This document shows, one piece after another, positions 9,272-18,858 of a DNA stretch of 64,000 nt. The DNA comes from Rhodanobacter sp. 7MK24 (GTDB lineage Bacteria > Pseudomonadota > Gammaproteobacteria > Xanthomonadales > Rhodanobacteraceae), in the NCBI RefSeq assembly GCF_014842995.1, contig NZ_JACYXL010000003.1:434001-498000 (forward strand). The letters are read 5' to 3'. The notes beneath the pieces are model-generated. The model was given only the letters and a program-made list of their open reading frames with translations, was not told the origin of the DNA and searched no databases. Within the stretch, counting starts at the first letter, position 1. Each line of letters starts with the position of its first letter. The translations under genes and the position numbers were made by a program.

Positions 9272-9730
9272 ATGAAGAACCTGCAGAAAGGCTTCACCCT
9301 GATCGAACTGATGATCGTGGTCGCGATCATCGCCATCCTGGCAGCCATCGCCATCCCGCAGTACCAGAACTACATCACCAAGTCGCAGTTCTCGGAGTCG
9401 CAGACCATCGCCGATGGCCTGAAAACCCCCATCGTGGAGTACTTCAACCAGACCGGTAACTGCCCGACCAACGGCCAAGGCAGTGTCGCCGCTGCTGGCG
9501 CCAGCTACGTAGGCAAGTATGTCGCGACGGCCACGGCTGGTGGTACCGCCCCCTCTTGCACCATTACGGTTGCGTTCAAGGCCCAAGGTTCGGTATCCAC
9601 CCCGCTGGGTAGCAAGACGGTGGTCTTCACCGGCACGAACAACGGCGGCTCCTTCTCGTGGGTGTGCGACAAGAGCCACGCCAGCGGCATCCCCACCCAG
9701 GATGAACCGACTGCCTGCGTGGGCAACTGA
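9272..9730 (+). CDS. pilA: Type IVa major pilin-like protein (pilin 1)
   Basis: 152 residues. The class III leader MKNLQKG is cut before Phe8 by PilD; mature Glu5 (Glu12) and the helix [20 protein letters not shown] are canonical, with Pro22 of the mature protein kept (AIPQY). Four cysteines (64, 96, 132, 149) could form two disulfides in the globular domain. The ribosome site GAGGAACC precedes the ATG. It is assembled by PilB/PilC, encoded 21 kb downstream, into pili for twitching, adhesion and DNA uptake. A strong terminator separates it from pilin 2, so it is its own transcription unit. Confidence 0.96.
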   Translation: MKNLQKGFTLIELMIVVAIIAILAAIAIPQYQNYITKSQFSESQTIADGLKTPIVEYFNQTGNCPTNGQGSVAAAGASYVGKYVATATAGGTAPSCTITVAFKAQGSVSTPLGSKTVVFTGTNNGGSFSWVCDKSHASGIPTQDEPTACVGN

Positions 9731-9761
9731 TAGATTCAGAAGGGCATTATTCGCCCAACCC

Positions 9762-9790
9762 AAAAGCCCCTCATTCGAGGGGCTTTTTTT
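9762..9790 (+). terminator. Rho-independent terminator after pilin 1
   Basis: Stem AAAAGCCCCTC (9762-9772) with GAGGGGCTTTT (9777-9787) around a 4-base loop, followed by more T residues. It ends the pilin 1 transcript, as expected for a highly expressed monocistronic pilin gene. Confidence 0.92.
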
Positions 9791-9821
9791 TGCGACGCAA
9801 AACACGTTTGAACCCGGCCGC

Positions 9822-9837
9822 TGGCGTGCCAATTGCT
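9822..9837 (+). promoter_or_regulatory. Sigma-54 (-24/-12) promoter of pilin gene 2
   Basis: TGGCGT-N5-TTGCT, with the -12 box matching consensus and 10 bases between GG and GC. The predicted start near 9849 leaves a leader of about 22 bases, containing the ribosome site AAGGGGC before ATG 9871. Confidence 0.78.
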
Positions 9838-9870
9838 TGGTAATTCATATATACAAGGGGCACTACCGAC

Positions 9871-10299
9871 ATGAAACATGTACGCGGCTTTACCTTGATT
9901 GAGTTGATGATCGTGGTGGCGATCATTGCCATCCTCGCCAGCATTGCCATATCGGTCTATGCCAACTCCATTACTAAGGCACAACTGAGCGAGGCCTTCA
10001 CTATCGCCGACGGTGTCAAATCCAATATTTCGGATTACTACACGCAGAACGGAAACTGCCCTACGCTGGGTACGGACCTTCCAGCAGGCGCCAGCTACAG
10101 CGGCAAATATGTGGCCAGCATCAGCGTCGCTGCTGGCGGCTCGGGATGCGCCATCACCGCATTGATGCGTAACAATACAGTCGCCCCCCAATTGCAGGGC
10201 AAGCAGGTCACGTTAACCATGAGCGGAACCGGTGGTGCTGTGAGCTGGCAATGCAGCAGCAACGCAGCCCCCATGTATTTACCCAAAACTTGTCAGTAG
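9871..10299 (+). CDS. pilA: Type IVa pilin (pilin 2), paralog lacking Pro22
   Basis: 142 residues, clearly paralogous to pilin 1. Leader MKHVRG is cut before Phe7; mature Glu5 is present. Cysteines at 63, 93, 128 and 141 align with those of pilin 1. The region after the helix differs: mature residue 22 is Ser (IAISVYANS) rather than the usual Pro. It has its own sigma-54 promoter and no clear terminator before the next gene, so the downstream TMTC-like genes may be read through from it. It could be a minor or alternative pilin; both pilins need PilD, encoded at 33763. Confidence 0.93.
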   Translation: MKHVRGFTLIELMIVVAIIAILASIAISVYANSITKAQLSEAFTIADGVKSNISDYYTQNGNCPTLGTDLPAGASYSGKYVASISVAAGGSGCAITALMRNNTVAPQLQGKQVTLTMSGTGGAVSWQCSSNAAPMYLPKTCQ

Positions 10300-10346
10300 C
10301 CTCCATCGCCGCGCCTTCAATCCGACGCACTCCATCAGGACTTTTG

Positions 10347-12299
10347 ATGCCTGCACGAACACGCGCCCTGCTCGCGCTGACGATCACGGTACTCGTATGC
10401 CTAGCGCTGTATTGGCCGGCCATGCATGGTCCCTTTCTGTTCGATGATTTCCCCAACCTAGCAGCGCTGGACAGCATCGATCATGTGTCGAGCTGGCGGG
10501 ACTTGGGCATATACCTTTCTCAGCCACGTAATTTTCCGGGTCGACCGGTGGCCATGTTGAGCTTTCTGCTGCAGAAGGCTTCCTGGCCGGATCACCCGTT
10601 CCCGTTTCGCCTGGTCAACGTGAGCATCCATCTGCTCAACGGTGTGCTGGTGTTCGCGCTGGTTTATCGCATTGCACGCCAGTGGCTTGGTAGCCGAACC
10701 ACGCCAGGTTCACTCGACAACAGCGCTTACCTGGCTGCGTGCCTGACGGCGGCGGCGTGGTTGCTCAACCCAATCCAGCTTTCGGGCGTGGTGCTTGTGG
10801 TTCAACGCATGACCCTTTTGATGGCCATGTTCATGTTGTTGGGTTTATTGGCGTACATACAAGGATTGCTGGCCACAGAATTGTCCACTCGGCGACGTGG
10901 CATGTGGATGGTGCTTGGGCTGGGTGCATGCATGGGCCTCGCTTTCCTGAGCAAGGAAAACGGCATTCTGCTTCCGATGTACGCGCTAGTGCTGGACGCC
11001 ACGCTGCTGCGTACGAACGTACAACGGCTGCCACCGATGTTGGCATGGCTGCGCCGGCTGTTGATCTGGCCTGCCGTGGTGTTCGTTGTCGGCTACTTGA
11101 TCTGGATACTTCCCGCCGCGTGGGGGCACCATGATGCCCGTGATTTCACCGTCGGGCAGCGGCTTTTGACGGAACCCCGCATCTTGTGCGACTACCTCGG
11201 CAAGATTTTCCTACCGCGCTTTGGCCTGTACGGCCTGTATCACGATGGTTATGTCGTATCGCACAGCCTCACTTCTCCGTGGACGACATTACCTGCACTG
11301 CTAGCCCTGCTCTGCTCACTAGTAATGGCGGCGTTGGGCCTACGCCGCTGGCCGCTGCTTGCCCTAGCGGTGCTCTGGTACCTTGGCGGCCAGTTGCTGG
11401 AAAGCTCCACGGTAATGCTGGAACTGTATTTCGAGCATCGCAATTACGTGCCGTTGATCGGCCCGTTGATGGCCTTGGCACTGGCCTTAGCGCAGCTGCC
11501 CCAAGGGCATCAGCAACGCATGCTGACCATGCTTTCGGGCCTCTGGTTACTGGCCTGCTGTATCACGACCACGCTCAGCGCTCGCGTGTATGCGTCCGAG
11601 GATCACTTGGCCTTGGTCTGGGCCAATAGTCAACCGGACTCGGTGCGTGCCCAAACCTATCTGGCCGAACGCCTCTACAAGCACGGCCAGTCAGCTGCGG
11701 CGCTGCAGGTCATCGACAAAGCCGCCCAACTGCATCCGAACGACGCCTCCTTGGCCGAAAATGGCGCGTTCCTCAAATGCGAACAAGGCAACCTGACACA
11801 GGCTGACCTGAGCAAGCTGGATGTGCTGCTGCGCACCGCCATTTTCGACCGCAGCGGCATGGAAGGCATAGAAACGCTGCGCCAACTGGCTGCTCAAGGG
11901 AAATGTCCAGCTCTTACGCCAGCGACCTGGTTGAGCCTCGCCGATGCGCTGTTGGCCAATCCGGAATATCACAACAACGGCCTCGCGTCAGGCTTCCTGC
12001 ACTACCAGCGGCATAGCTGGGCGGTGAGCCAAGGTAATCTCGGCATGGCCATCCACGAACTGGAGGCAACCTGGCTGAATGACCCAGACGCAGAGATCCC
12101 GCGTCTGGAGGCCAAATATATGGTCAGCGCCGGGCTGTATGACCAAGCCGTCAATGTGCTGCGCGATGTCGACTACAATCGCCTGCCGTTGCTGCGCCGC
12201 CTGCTCGTGAATGATCGCGCCATCAATGCAGCAGACATCGTCGAAATCGAGAAGATGCGCAAGACTGCCGAGGGCAGGGCTACCGGCAAGGCCCCATAA
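10347..12299 (+). CDS. TMTC-like GT-C membrane glycosyltransferase with TPR-like C-terminus (1)
   Basis: 650 residues with about 10-11 membrane helices and a soluble C-terminal region of alpha-helical repeats (from about residue 430; for example AAALQVIDKAAQLHPNDASL is TPR-like). The first exoplasmic loop has FLFDDFPNL with the paired acidic residues Asp33-Asp34 expected of GT-C enzymes, then RPVAMLSFLLQ and [16 protein letters not shown] later loop has EHRNYVPLIGP. This architecture matches TMTC-type O-mannosyltransferases, which use polyprenyl-phosphate sugars. AGGA lies seven bases before ATG 10347. The target is unknown; position after the pilins suggests pilin. Confidence 0.75.
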   Translation: MPARTRALLALTITVLVCLALYWPAMHGPFLFDDFPNLAALDSIDHVSSWRDLGIYLSQPRNFPGRPVAMLSFLLQKASWPDHPFPFRLVNVSIHLLNGVLVFALVYRIARQWLGSRTTPGSLDNSAYLAACLTAAAWLLNPIQLSGVVLVVQRMTLLMAMFMLLGLLAYIQGLLATELSTRRRGMWMVLGLGACMGLAFLSKENGILLPMYALVLDATLLRTNVQRLPPMLAWLRRLLIWPAVVFVVGYLIWILPAAWGHHDARDFTVGQRLLTEPRILCDYLGKIFLPRFGLYGLYHDGYVVSHSLTSPWTTLPALLALLCSLVMAALGLRRWPLLALAVLWYLGGQLLESSTVMLELYFEHRNYVPLIGPLMALALALAQLPQGHQQRMLTMLSGLWLLACCITTTLSARVYASEDHLALVWANSQPDSVRAQTYLAERLYKHGQSAAALQVIDKAAQLHPNDASLAENGAFLKCEQGNLTQADLSKLDVLLRTAIFDRSGMEGIETLRQLAAQGKCPALTPATWLSLADALLANPEYHNNGLASGFLHYQRHSWAVSQGNLGMAIHELEATWLNDPDAEIPRLEAKYMVSAGLYDQAVNVLRDVDYNRLPLLRRLLVNDRAINAADIVEIEKMRKTAEGRATGKAP

Positions 12300-12355
12300 A
12301 GGTCATTTGGCGCTCCATGCGCCACAATAGTGGCCCCTCTCACGATTTCGATGAA

Positions 12356-14353
12356 ATGAGCTTTTCTTGGAAAACGCGTGCAGCTCGCTGGTTGTTGCCG
12401 ATTTCGCTGCTGGTTGTCACGATCGTCTATTGGCCGGGCCTGCTCGGATACTGGCTGTTCGACGACTACCCGAATATCGTGGACAATCCAGGCGTGCAAC
12501 CGCACCAAGTCACCATACCAGTCTTGGTGCGCGCCGCTCTTTCCTCTCCGGCTAGCGCGTTCTTCAAACGCCCGCTGGCCTCACTAAGCTTCGTAGCGAA
12601 TTATCTGGCCGACGGCCTGGATCCGTTCGGATGGAAGCTAGTGAATCTCATCATTCATCTGTTGAATGGCGTGCTTGTATTCGTTTTGGCGCGACGCTTA
12701 GTCACCGCCACGACGAAGGCCTCGGCCACAGCGGTTAGCCACATAAGAGCCGCGGATGCCCCTCCTAACGGAACCGTGATTGCCGCATTGATCGCCGCCG
12801 GCTGGATGCTACTGCCAATCAATCTTACCGCCGTGCTGTATGTAGTGCAGCGCGAAGAAAGTCTGGCGAATCTGTTTGTGCTGCTTGGGCTGATCGGCTA
12901 CGTGGCTGGACGGCAAAGAATGTTGCGCGGCAATGGCATTACTGACTTCTCATTTACAGATGAAGTACGAAATGGACGGAGCGGCTTATGGCTGTGTATT
13001 GTCTGTATCACGCTACCCACTGCTATTGGTCTGCTCGTCAAAGAAACAGCAGTAATGCTTCCGCTGTATGCGTTCCTGATCGAATGGCTCGTATTCCACT
13101 TTCGACAACATTGCCCGACCTCCGCGGGACCGCGGGATAAACGCATCACGACCCTGTTCGTACTTGTACTGCTCTTGCCAATGGCCGTCGGCTCGGCGTG
13201 GCTATTGCCGCAAGTACTAGGCGCCTCCGGCTGGGCCACTCGTAATTTCACCCTTGATTCGCGATTGCTGAGCGAGGCACGCATTGTTTGTGGCTATCTA
13301 GCATGGACGCTGCTGCCCACGCCCCACGCGTTGTCGTTTTACCATGACCAAGTCCGTGTCTCGACCGGCCTGCTGACACCGTGGACCACCCTTGCCAGCC
13401 TGCTTGGCCTGATCGCACTTGTCGCCGCGATGTTCCGGTTGCGTCGTCGACAACCGCTGGTTGCGTTGGGCATCGCCCTCTACCTCGGGTGCCATCTGCT
13501 GACAGGCACCATCCTGCCACTGGAACTGGTATACGAACATCGCAACTATTTCGCCAGCCTCGGCGTGCTGTTGGCAGTCGTGCCATGGCTAGCAGAGGCA
13601 GGGCGAGAGGCAACGGCTTGGCTGTGGCTGCGCCGCATTGCGCTTGCCAGCTTGATGCTGTGGTGGACGGTTCTCACCGCCATCACTGCCTTTGCCTGGA
13701 GCAACCCGCTGCGATTGGCGCAGGAGCTAGCCGAACGTGCGCCAGATTCGCCCCGCGCGCAATACGAGCTCGGCCGCACCTACATCATCTATTCCCATTA
13801 CGACCCTGCCTCACTCTATACCCGACTAGCCTATGCACCGCTGGAAAAGGCCGCGAGCTTTCCCGAATCCTCGATCCTTCCGCAACAGGCACTGATCTTC
13901 ATGAACTCGCGCATGGGCCTGCCGCTCAAGACCGAGTGGTGGGACAGCATGATCGCCAAGCTGAAGGAACGGCCTCCTGGCGTGCAGGACGAGAGCTCCC
14001 TTGTCGCCCTCGTTCAGTGCTCCCGGGATGGCGCGTGCCCGTTGCCCACCGATCGCATGATCCAGGCTTTCCAGGCAGCGCTTGCGCACCCAACACCGCG
14101 TTTGCAGGCCGCCTATGCCGACTACGCATGGAATGTGCTCGACGACCATGCCTTGGGCATACGGATGATCGAATCCGCCGTGAAGGGGGCCCCTAGCGAA
14201 CCTGCCTATCAGGTCACCATGATCCGTATGCTTGCCTCGCAGGAGCAGCGGGACGAAGCGATCAAGGCTCTGAATAGGCTACGCTTGCTGGATACTGGTG
14301 GCAGGCTGGACAGCCAATTGGGCGAGCTCAGCAACCTCCTTCGCTTGCACTAA
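12356..14353 (+). CDS. TMTC-like GT-C membrane glycosyltransferase with TPR-like C-terminus (2)
   Basis: About 665 residues, a paralog of the preceding gene with the same layout: helix, WLFDDYPNI (Asp36-Asp37), [35 protein letters not shown], a run of membrane helices, [10 protein letters not shown], then a soluble helical C-terminal domain. The motif RPL-x2-LSF-x2-NY-x-GL-x-PF closely follows eukaryotic TMTC proteins. Start ATG 12356 places the first helix near the N-terminus; ATG 12317 in the same frame is possible. The gap to the previous gene is under 60 bases, so they are probably co-transcribed. Predicted to add sugar to an exported protein. Confidence 0.75.
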   Translation: MSFSWKTRAARWLLPISLLVVTIVYWPGLLGYWLFDDYPNIVDNPGVQPHQVTIPVLVRAALSSPASAFFKRPLASLSFVANYLADGLDPFGWKLVNLIIHLLNGVLVFVLARRLVTATTKASATAVSHIRAADAPPNGTVIAALIAAGWMLLPINLTAVLYVVQREESLANLFVLLGLIGYVAGRQRMLRGNGITDFSFTDEVRNGRSGLWLCIVCITLPTAIGLLVKETAVMLPLYAFLIEWLVFHFRQHCPTSAGPRDKRITTLFVLVLLLPMAVGSAWLLPQVLGASGWATRNFTLDSRLLSEARIVCGYLAWTLLPTPHALSFYHDQVRVSTGLLTPWTTLASLLGLIALVAAMFRLRRRQPLVALGIALYLGCHLLTGTILPLELVYEHRNYFASLGVLLAVVPWLAEAGREATAWLWLRRIALASLMLWWTVLTAITAFAWSNPLRLAQELAERAPDSPRAQYELGRTYIIYSHYDPASLYTRLAYAPLEKAASFPESSILPQQALIFMNSRMGLPLKTEWWDSMIAKLKERPPGVQDESSLVALVQCSRDGACPLPTDRMIQAFQAALAHPTPRLQAAYADYAWNVLDDHALGIRMIESAVKGAPSEPAYQVTMIRMLASQEQRDEAIKALNRLRLLDTGGRLDSQLGELSNLLRLH

Positions 14354-14369
14354 GGCAAAGAACTCTTCA

Positions 14370-15479
14370 ATGAAGCGCGCGCTGATCTCGGGTATCACGG
14401 GCCAGGATGGGGCATATCTAGCCGAATTCCTCTTGGCAAAAGGCTATGAGGTGCACGGCATCAAGCGCCGTGCATCGTCTTTCAACACGAATCGCATCGA
14501 CCATCTCTATCAGGACCCGCACGAGCCGGAACGCCAATTCTCCCTGCACTATGGCGACCTGACGGATGCCACCAATCTGATCCGTATCGTCCAGCAGGTA
14601 CAGCCTGACGAAATCTACAATCTCGGCGCCCAGAGTCACGTACAGGTGTCGTTCGAGACACCCGAATACACCGCCAATGCCGATGCCCTGGGCACACTGC
14701 GCTTGCTGGAAGCCATCCGCATCCTGGGACTCGGCGACAAGACGCGCTTCTATCAGGCATCGACCTCGGAACTGTACGGATTGACCAAGGAAACGCCACA
14801 GCGGGAAACCACTCCTTTTCATCCGCGCTCACCTTATGGGGTAGCCAAGCTTTACGCCTACTGGATTGCCGTCAATTATCGCGAGTCGTACGGGATCTAT
14901 GCCTGCAATGGCATCCTTTTCAATCATGAGTCCCCCTTGCGCGGCGAAACATTCGTGACCCGCAAAATCACCCGTGGTCTGGCACGTATTCACCGAGGCC
15001 TTCAGGAGTGCCTACATCTCGGCAACCTCGACGCCAAGCGTGACTGGGGCCACGCACGCGATTATGTGGAAGCGCAATGGCTAATGCTGCAGCAGCCGCA
15101 ACCTGAAGACTTCGTGATAGCGACCGGCGAGCAGCACACTGTTCGTGAGTTTGTTGAACGCGCCGCGCGCGAAATGGGTATCACGCTCGATTGGCGCGGC
15201 GAGCGAGCCGCCGAGGAAGGTATCGCCATCGATGTACCGCCGGATTCGGCGGTCAAACCAGGCCAGCGCATCGTGGCCATCGATTCACGCTACTACCGCC
15301 CTGCCGAAGTCGATTCGCTGCTCGGCGATGCCAGCAAGGCGCGTCAGCGCCTGGGTTGGTCGCCCCGTATCGGTTTCTCGCAACTCGTCGCCGAGATGAT
15401 GCATTCCGACATGGCATTGGCAAAGCGCGACGCCCTCATGCATCAGGCCGGTTTCCAAACCCATTCGGCGCAGGAATGA
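14370..15479 (+). CDS. gmd: GDP-mannose 4,6-dehydratase
   Basis: 369 residues, an extended SDR. The N-terminal NADP-binding [15 protein letters not shown] is followed by [15 protein letters not shown], catalytic TSELYG, and Tyr-x3-Lys in [30 protein letters not shown] is the GMD substrate signature. It converts GDP-mannose to GDP-4-keto-6-deoxymannose in the cytosol. ATG 14370 begins the Rossmann strand; an earlier in-frame ATG at 14298 lies within the preceding gene. fcl follows four bases later, so the product is probably GDP-L-fucose. No GDP-mannose synthesis gene is in the window. Confidence 0.95.
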   Translation: MKRALISGITGQDGAYLAEFLLAKGYEVHGIKRRASSFNTNRIDHLYQDPHEPERQFSLHYGDLTDATNLIRIVQQVQPDEIYNLGAQSHVQVSFETPEYTANADALGTLRLLEAIRILGLGDKTRFYQASTSELYGLTKETPQRETTPFHPRSPYGVAKLYAYWIAVNYRESYGIYACNGILFNHESPLRGETFVTRKITRGLARIHRGLQECLHLGNLDAKRDWGHARDYVEAQWLMLQQPQPEDFVIATGEQHTVREFVERAAREMGITLDWRGERAAEEGIAIDVPPDSAVKPGQRIVAIDSRYYRPAEVDSLLGDASKARQRLGWSPRIGFSQLVAEMMHSDMALAKRDALMHQAGFQTHSAQE

Positions 15480-15483
15480 AGCA

Positions 15484-16467
15484 ATGAACTTGCTGCACGG
15501 GCGCATCTATGTCGCTGGCCACCGGGGCCTGGTCGGCAGCGCTATCGTTCGTTACCTGGCATCCGTTGGTGCACACGATGTGATCGTGCGTACACATGAT
15601 GAACTGGATCTTTCGTGCCAGGCTTCTGTCGATAATTTCTTCGCCTTCGAGCGCCCGGATTATGTGTTCCTTGCCGCCGCCAAAGTCGGCGGCATCCATG
15701 CCAACAGCACGTATCCTGCAGAATTCATCCGCGACAATCTTGCCATTCAGACCAATGTCGTCCACTCGGCATGGAAGCATGGCGTCAGGAAGCTACTCTT
15801 CCTCGGCTCATCATGTATCTATCCGCGCGACTGCCCTCAGCCCATCAAGGAAGACTATCTCCTGACAGGACCGCTGGAGCCAACCAATGAACCCTATGCG
15901 ATCGCGAAAATCGCCGGGTTAAGGATGTGCCAGGCCTACCGCCTTGAACATGGCTTCAACGCCATTGTGGCCATGCCGACCAACCTGTACGGGCCTGGCG
16001 ACAACTATCACCCGGAGAACGCCCATGTCGTTCCAGCGCTGATCCGGCGTTTTCACGAATCGAAACTGTCGGACAGCCAAGAGATCGCGATCTGGGGAAA
16101 CGGCACCCCGATGCGCGAATTTATGTATGTCGACGATCTTGCGAAGGCGCTGGTTCTACTCATGGAGCGATATAGCGGCATGGAAATCGTCAATGTGGGC
16201 TCTGGCCATGAAGTCAGCATCGCCGAGCTGGCGAGCACGATCGCCACCGTGGCTGGGTATGCAGGAAAGATAACATTCGACTCCAGCAAGCCCAACGGTA
16301 CACCGCGAAAGCTGCTGGATTCCGGCCGTATGCGTTCGCTGCTCGGCCCAATGGACATGACCTCACTCGAGAACGGCCTCATGAAAACCTACGCCGACTA
16401 TCTTGGCAACACTGCAAAGAGGGACGTGGATGCAGGCAATGCCAACACTGTGGATGACGGGGCATGA
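15484..16467 (+). CDS. fcl: GDP-L-fucose synthase
   Basis: 327 residues. The SDR motif [15 protein letters not shown] and the family signature [20 protein letters not shown], with [18 protein letters not shown] containing the catalytic Tyr-x3-Lys. It epimerises (C3, C5) and reduces GDP-4-keto-6-deoxymannose to GDP-L-fucose. Four bases separate it from gmd, and its stop overlaps the rfbF start (ATGA), so the order gmd-fcl-rfbF is one transcription unit. Confidence 0.95.
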   Translation: MNLLHGRIYVAGHRGLVGSAIVRYLASVGAHDVIVRTHDELDLSCQASVDNFFAFERPDYVFLAAAKVGGIHANSTYPAEFIRDNLAIQTNVVHSAWKHGVRKLLFLGSSCIYPRDCPQPIKEDYLLTGPLEPTNEPYAIAKIAGLRMCQAYRLEHGFNAIVAMPTNLYGPGDNYHPENAHVVPALIRRFHESKLSDSQEIAIWGNGTPMREFMYVDDLAKALVLLMERYSGMEIVNVGSGHEVSIAELASTIATVAGYAGKITFDSSKPNGTPRKLLDSGRMRSLLGPMDMTSLENGLMKTYADYLGNTAKRDVDAGNANTVDDGA

Positions 16468-17234
16468 AAGCCGTCCTTCTTGCTGGCGGTCTCGGGACGC
16501 GCATCAGCGAGGAAACCGTCGTGCGCCCCAAACCGATGATAGAAATCGGCGGTATGCCGGTGCTGTGGCACATCCTCAAGATCTATTCGCACTATGGCAT
16601 TAACGACTTCATCATCTGCCTTGGCTACAAGGGCTACATGATCAAGGAGTACTTCGCCAACTACTTCCTGCACATGTCGGACGTCACCTTCGACCTGTCC
16701 ACAAACAAGCTGGAAGTGCACCACAAACATGCCGAGCCTTGGCGCGTCACCCTGGTCGATACCGGCGACACGACGCAGACCGGTGGACGACTCAAGCGCG
16801 TCGCTCCCTATCTCGATGGCGATACGTTCTTCTTCACTTACGGCGATGGGCTGGCCGATATCAACCTCGATGCGGAGCTAGCTCTACACCGCGAAAAGGG
16901 CATGTTGGCGACTATGTGCGCCGCTCAACCTCCGGGGCGCTTCGGTGCCATCGACATCGATGGCCATCGCATCACCCGCTTCGAAGAAAAGCCTGCGGGC
17001 GACGGCACATGGATCAACGGCGGCTTCTTCGTGCTAGAGCCAGGAGCCCTTGACTATATCGAGAACGATGCAACGATCTGGGAACGAGACCCGCTGGAGC
17101 GCCTCGCGCGCGATGCGCAATTGTCGGCCTACACGCATCGCGGCTTCTGGCAGCCGATGGACACCTTGCGTGACAAGATCAAACTGGAGGAACTCTGGCA
17201 ATCCGGCAAGGCACCGTGGAAGGTATGGCCTTGA
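16464..17234 (+). CDS. rfbF: Glucose-1-phosphate cytidylyltransferase
   Basis: 256 residues, a nucleotidyltransferase fold with [18 protein letters not shown], the [17 protein letters not shown] segment and YGDGLADI. RfbF makes CDP-glucose from CTP and glucose-1-phosphate, the first step of CDP-6-deoxyhexose pathways. It is full length, overlaps fcl by four bases and is overlapped by rfbG. Confidence 0.95.
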   Translation: MKAVLLAGGLGTRISEETVVRPKPMIEIGGMPVLWHILKIYSHYGINDFIICLGYKGYMIKEYFANYFLHMSDVTFDLSTNKLEVHHKHAEPWRVTLVDTGDTTQTGGRLKRVAPYLDGDTFFFTYGDGLADINLDAELALHREKGMLATMCAAQPPGRFGAIDIDGHRITRFEEKPAGDGTWINGGFFVLEPGALDYIENDATIWERDPLERLARDAQLSAYTHRGFWQPMDTLRDKIKLEELWQSGKAPWKVWP

Positions 17235-18310
17235 AACTGTTCGGTGACGTTTACGTCGATCGGCGCGTGCTGGTCACCGGCCATACCGGCTTCAAGGGCT
17301 CCTGGCTGACGCTGTGGCTGCATACTCTCGGAGCTCGAGTCGCCGGTCTGGCGCTCGATCCATACATGCAGCCATCGCACTGGTCGTTGCTTGGTTTGCA
17401 TGACGTTTCTGACCATCGGGTGGACTTGCGCGACGCACAGGCTGTTCGCAAAGTCTTCGACGAACACCGTCCCGAATTCGTATTCCACCTGGCTGCCCAA
17501 CCGTTGGTACGGCATAGCTACCGCGATCCTGCCGGGACATTCGCCAGCAACGTTATGGGCCTCGTCAATCTGCTCGAAGCCGTCCGCAGCTGCCCCTCTG
17601 TGCGCGTGCTGGTCAACGCCACGACCGATAAAGTCTATGCTGAACGCGCTGCCACCGAGGGCTATCGCGAAACCGATCCGCTGGGCGGCCACGATCCTTA
17701 CAGCAGTTCCAAAGCATGCGCGGAACTGGTCTCGGATTGCTATCGCAAATCCTTCTTCACCGCCCCGGATTCAACAGCGCGCATCGCCACCGCGCGCGCC
17801 GGCAACGTAATCGGCGGTGGCGACTGGGCCGAAGACCGCTTGGTGCCGGATCTGGTGCGTGCGGCCGTTTCGGGCCAATCGCTGCTGGCCAGGAGTCCGT
17901 CGTCGATACGCCCTTGGCAGCATGTGCTGGAGCCGCTCTCCGGCTACCTTCGACTTGGGCAAGAGCTGTGGAGTGGCAAGGATTTCGCCGGCGCATGGAA
18001 CTTCGGGCCTGGCACTTCAGGTGAAATCAGCGTCGATCAGATCATCACGCAAATGAAGACGCACTGGCCCGCCCTGCGCGTCGAGCATGATCGGACTGTG
18101 CAGCCGCACGAAGCGACCATTCTGCGCCTGAACTGCGATAAGGCGGCGCAGCGACTTGCTTGGCGCCCCGTCTGGAACGTCGGCACCATGCTGACCAGAA
18201 CCGTCAACTGGTATCGAGGCTTCCACGAAGCAGGTCAAATTGGCAGTACCGACGACCTCAACGCTTATATCAATGACGCCCGGCGGCTCGGTCTGGAGTG
18301 GGCAGCATGA
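17225..18310 (+). CDS. rfbG: CDP-glucose 4,6-dehydratase
   Basis: 361 residues, an extended SDR with [29 protein letters not shown], and Tyr-x3-Lys in [17 protein letters not shown]. The segment [19 protein letters not shown] is typical of RfbG. It produces CDP-4-keto-6-deoxyglucose, the branch point to 3,6-dideoxy and branched sugars. ATG 17225 overlaps the end of rfbF; a GTG at 17216 is an alternative. The 3-dehydrase gene (rfbH/ascC) needed for 3,6-dideoxyhexoses is absent, so another fate is implied. Confidence 0.94.
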   Translation: MALKLFGDVYVDRRVLVTGHTGFKGSWLTLWLHTLGARVAGLALDPYMQPSHWSLLGLHDVSDHRVDLRDAQAVRKVFDEHRPEFVFHLAAQPLVRHSYRDPAGTFASNVMGLVNLLEAVRSCPSVRVLVNATTDKVYAERAATEGYRETDPLGGHDPYSSSKACAELVSDCYRKSFFTAPDSTARIATARAGNVIGGGDWAEDRLVPDLVRAAVSGQSLLARSPSSIRPWQHVLEPLSGYLRLGQELWSGKDFAGAWNFGPGTSGEISVDQIITQMKTHWPALRVEHDRTVQPHEATILRLNCDKAAQRLAWRPVWNVGTMLTRTVNWYRGFHEAGQIGSTDDLNAYINDARRLGLEWAA

Positions 18311-18858
18311 AATTGCTCACCACGCCACTCGCAGGTCTGCACGAAATCCGCACTACGCCAATATGCGATGCACGCGGGCGATTCACTCGCCTGTATTGCG
18401 AGCAGGAGCTCACGGCGATTCGCCCTGGCCTGCACTTCACTCAGATCAACCTGTCCGAGACCCGTGGGCTTGGCACTCTGCGGGGGCTTCACTACCAGAA
18501 AGCTCCGGCAGCCGAAGCCAAGTTTATCCGCTGCTTGCGCGGACGCGTGTTCGACGTAGCCGTGGACTTGCGCACAGACTCCCCTACCTTCCTGCACTGG
18601 CACGCGATGGAGCTTGCCGAAGACAACGACCGCGCAGTGTTCATTCCCGAAGGTTTTGCACATGGTTTCCAGACACTGACCGACGAGGCCCAATTGCTCT
18701 ATATGCACACCGCGCCCTGGACTCCGGCTTGCGAGGGCGGCCTACGCCATGACGATCCTCGCCTGGCAATCGCCTGGCCACTGGCTGTGACCACGACCTC
18801 CGATCGCGATCGCAGCTATGCCCTCATCTCCAGCGAATTCGCCGGTGTATCCGCATGA
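18307..18858 (+). CDS. RmlC-type 4-keto-6-deoxyhexose 3,5-epimerase (probably CDP-linked)
   Basis: 183 residues, a cupin of the dTDP-4-dehydrorhamnose 3,5-epimerase family. Seen: DARGRFTRLYC, INLSETRGLGTLRGLHYQ with the catalytic His, FIRCLRGRVFDVAVDLR with the catalytic Asp-x-Arg, and FIPEGFAHGFQTL. The general annotation would be rfbC, but no dTDP-glucose genes lie nearby and it is coupled to rfbG (ATGA overlap), so its substrate is inferred to be CDP-4-keto-6-deoxyglucose. It could be a 3-, 5- or 3,5-epimerase. Confidence 0.85.
   Translation: MKLLTTPLAGLHEIRTTPICDARGRFTRLYCEQELTAIRPGLHFTQINLSETRGLGTLRGLHYQKAPAAEAKFIRCLRGRVFDVAVDLRTDSPTFLHWHAMELAEDNDRAVFIPEGFAHGFQTLTDEAQLLYMHTAPWTPACEGGLRHDDPRLAIAWPLAVTTTSDRDRSYALISSEFAGVSA

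Noticed and set aside
18307-18858. Naming the epimerase rfbC with a dTDP-rhamnose role
   Set aside because: No rmlA, rmlB or rmlD lies nearby and the gene is coupled to the CDP-glucose genes, so a dTDP-rhamnose role is not supported here.
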